Assembly (NCBI GenBank): GCA_027494135.1
Contig: JAOSJK010000001.1
Location: forward strand, 1,095,378 to 1,159,377
Length of the DNA: 64,000 nucleotides
Source of the DNA: Acidimicrobiia bacterium
Lineage (GTDB): Bacteria > Actinomycetota > Acidimicrobiia > IMCC26256 > PALSA-610
Direction: 5' to 3'
This document shows, one piece after another, positions 62,941-64,000 of this stretch (the first letter of the stretch is position 1; the number at the start of each line of letters is the position of its first letter). The notes under the pieces were generated by a model. It worked only from the letters and a program-made list of their open reading frames with translations, did not search any database and was not told the DNA's origin. Position numbers and translations under genes: made by a program.

Positions 62941-64000
62941 TCACGCGTCGACCCCATGCCCCTCCCCGCGGTGCCGAAGGGCCAGCTCTCCGATCTCCCG
63001 CACGATCCGGGCCAGCCGGTAGTCCTTCGGCGTGTAGACCCTGGCGACGCCCGCATCCGTGAGCACCTGCCGGTCGGCCTCGGGGATGATCCCACCGACG
63101 ACCACCGGCGCAGAGACGCCCTCCGCTCTCAGGAGCCTGGTCGTCTCGGGTACGAGGTCGAGGTGCGAGCCCGAGAGGATCGAGAGCCCGACGACGTCGA
63201 CATCCTCGTCGCGCGCCGCGGCAGCTATCTGTGCAGGTGTGAGACGGATCCCCTGGTACACGACCTCCATGCCGACGTCGCGCGCTGCGACGGCGATCTG
63301 CTCGGCGCCGTTGGAGTGCCCATCGAGACCGGGCTTTCCCACCAGCAGCCGGATGGGCGGGCCGTCCCCCACGTTCTCGCGCACCCAGTCGCGCACCCCG
63401 GCCAGGTCGTCGCCGAGCGGCGCGGCGACCCCGCCGACACCGGTAGGAGCCCGGTACTCACCGAAGACACCTCGCAGCACCCCGGCCCACTCTCCGACCG
63501 TACCGCCCGCCCTCACCACGTCCATCGTCGCCGGGACCAGGTTCGCAACGCCGGCAGCGTCGGTCGCGAGGCGGTCGAGAGCCCTCTCCAACGCCGCTGC
63601 GTCCCGGCCGCCCTTCCACGACGCCAGGTGCTCCAGCTGCTCCTGCTCCGCCGCAGCGTCGACGACGAGGATGCTCTCGATGCCGCTCGCACCGCCCGTG
63701 AGCGGCGACGGCTCTGTCTCTGTGAAGCAGTTGACCCCCACCACCCGATGCTCTCCGCTCTCGATGCGACGGACGCGCTCCGCGTGGCTCTGGACGAGCC
63801 GCGCCTTGATCTGGTCGATCATCGCGAACGATCCGCCGCCGTCGAGCACCCACTGCAGCTCCGCGTCCGCCGCGCCGACGATCTCCGCCGTCTTCGCCTC
63901 GATCACCTTGGACCCGTCGAATATGTCGCCGTACTCGAGGAGGTCCGTCTCGAACGCGAGAACCTGCTGCATCCTCAGCGCCCACTGCTGGTCCCATGGG
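62941..64000 (-). CDS. Ethylmalonyl-CoA mutase-like B12 enzyme, C-terminal part
   Basis: The frame runs off the right edge (PWDQQWALRMQQVLAFETDL at the edge), leaving about 353 residues. QQVLAFETDLLEYGDIFDGS and GVNCFTETEPSPL are the end of the TIM-barrel substrate domain. The cobalamin domain has LVGKPGLDGHSNGAEQIAVA (DxHxxG, base-on His), VVGLSILSGSHLD (SxL) and VVVGGIIPEAD (GG). The KPGLDGHSNGAEQIAV form and the single-chain layout fit ethylmalonyl-CoA mutase (MeaA/Ecm) better than ordinary methylmalonyl-CoA mutase, and ccr in the window supports this. About 300 residues are missing upstream, including the residues that would decide. Confidence 0.82.
   Translation of the reverse strand, partial: PWDQQWALRMQQVLAFETDLLEYGDIFDGSKVIEAKTAEIVGAADAELQWVLDGGGSFAMIDQIKARLVQSHAERVRRIESGEHRVVGVNCFTETEPSPLTGGASGIESILVVDAAAEQEQLEHLASWKGGRDAAALERALDRLATDAAGVANLVPATMDVVRAGGTVGEWAGVLRGVFGEYRAPTGVGGVAAPLGDDLAGVRDWVRENVGDGPPIRLLVGKPGLDGHSNGAEQIAVAARDVGMEVVYQGIRLTPAQIAAAARDEDVDVVGLSILSGSHLDLVPETTRLLRAEGVSAPVVVGGIIPEADRQVLTDAGVARVYTPKDYRLARIVREIGELALRHRGEGHGVDA

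Overview
High-GC actinobacterial chromosome segment, most likely class Acidimicrobiia. The inference rests on actinobacteria-specific families (DUF3499, a phosphomutase-DUF3090-SCO1664 trio, an acyl-CoA carboxylase epsilon subunit, CsoR), on GYW(L/I)..DGGVF.FGDA repeats common in Acidimicrobiia secreted proteins, and on the ethylmalonyl-CoA pathway genes ccr and an ecm-like mutase. No transposase, phage gene, integrase or CRISPR array is visible. The DNA is gene-dense and mostly housekeeping or lipid metabolism.

Layout. 1-5.2 kb: end of a LivF-type ATPase, SRPBCC protein, DUF3499, a ThDP enzyme, homoserine kinase and an SDR. 5.2-13.5 kb: VapBC-type antitoxin-PIN ORF, Rpf-like secreted protein, UbiB-family kinase, pirin, secreted unknown, lgt and a diguanylate cyclase. 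13.7-22.6 kb: ABC exporter pair, purE, CoA-disulfide-reductase-like enzyme, gmd, then phosphomutase-DUF3090-SCO1664. 22.6-30.3 kb: a minus-strand block with a fatty-acyl-AMP ligase, a GerMN lipoprotein, an F420 beta-subunit-family protein and two surface proteins, one with an LPRTG sorting motif. 30.4-33.4 kb: copper module copZ-csoR/copA. 33.5-38.4 kb: metF, tRNA-Ser(CGA), tadA, tRNA-Ser(GGA), SRP RNA, dnaX, recR. 38.5-45.7 kb: DUF2752, RDD, SpoIIM and a translationally coupled operon (membrane protein-DUF4129-DUF4350-MoxR-DUF58). 45.8-64 kb: thiolase, ccr, carbonic anhydrase, a yybP-ykoY-type riboswitch with terC, UspA, methylmalonyl-CoA epimerase, pccB-accE, phosphoesterase, cupredoxin lipoprotein, CoA-transferase, fadD, VWA protein, degenerate GGDEF protein, and the C-terminal part of an ethylmalonyl-/methylmalonyl-CoA mutase running off the right edge. 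Thiolase, Ccr, epimerase, PccB and the mutase fit one route from acetyl-CoA through C4-C5 acyl-CoAs to succinyl-CoA.

Quality warning. About 22 genes, including dnaX, recR, metF and moxR, carry one or more apparent one- or two-base frameshifts, mostly at C or G runs. Intact protein signatures continue in the next frame, so I annotate these as single genes and read the breaks as sequencing/assembly errors unless shown otherwise.

Most interesting non-coding signals. (i) Dispersed inverted-repeat families: a 17-23 bp-arm palindrome with core GTCGATAGACCACA (4 copies); a 51-bp element with 12-bp arms and a 27-nt interior (4 copies); and a tandem array whose units have 10-bp arms and again a 27-nt interior. 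Several are flanked by the same 10-mer GGGTTGGGGG. (ii) At least twelve genes have a -10-like hexamer (TANNNT or close) ending 6-7 nt before the start codon and no Shine-Dalgarno, which indicates leaderless transcription. (iii) Two divergent genes whose GTG starts abut with zero spacing.
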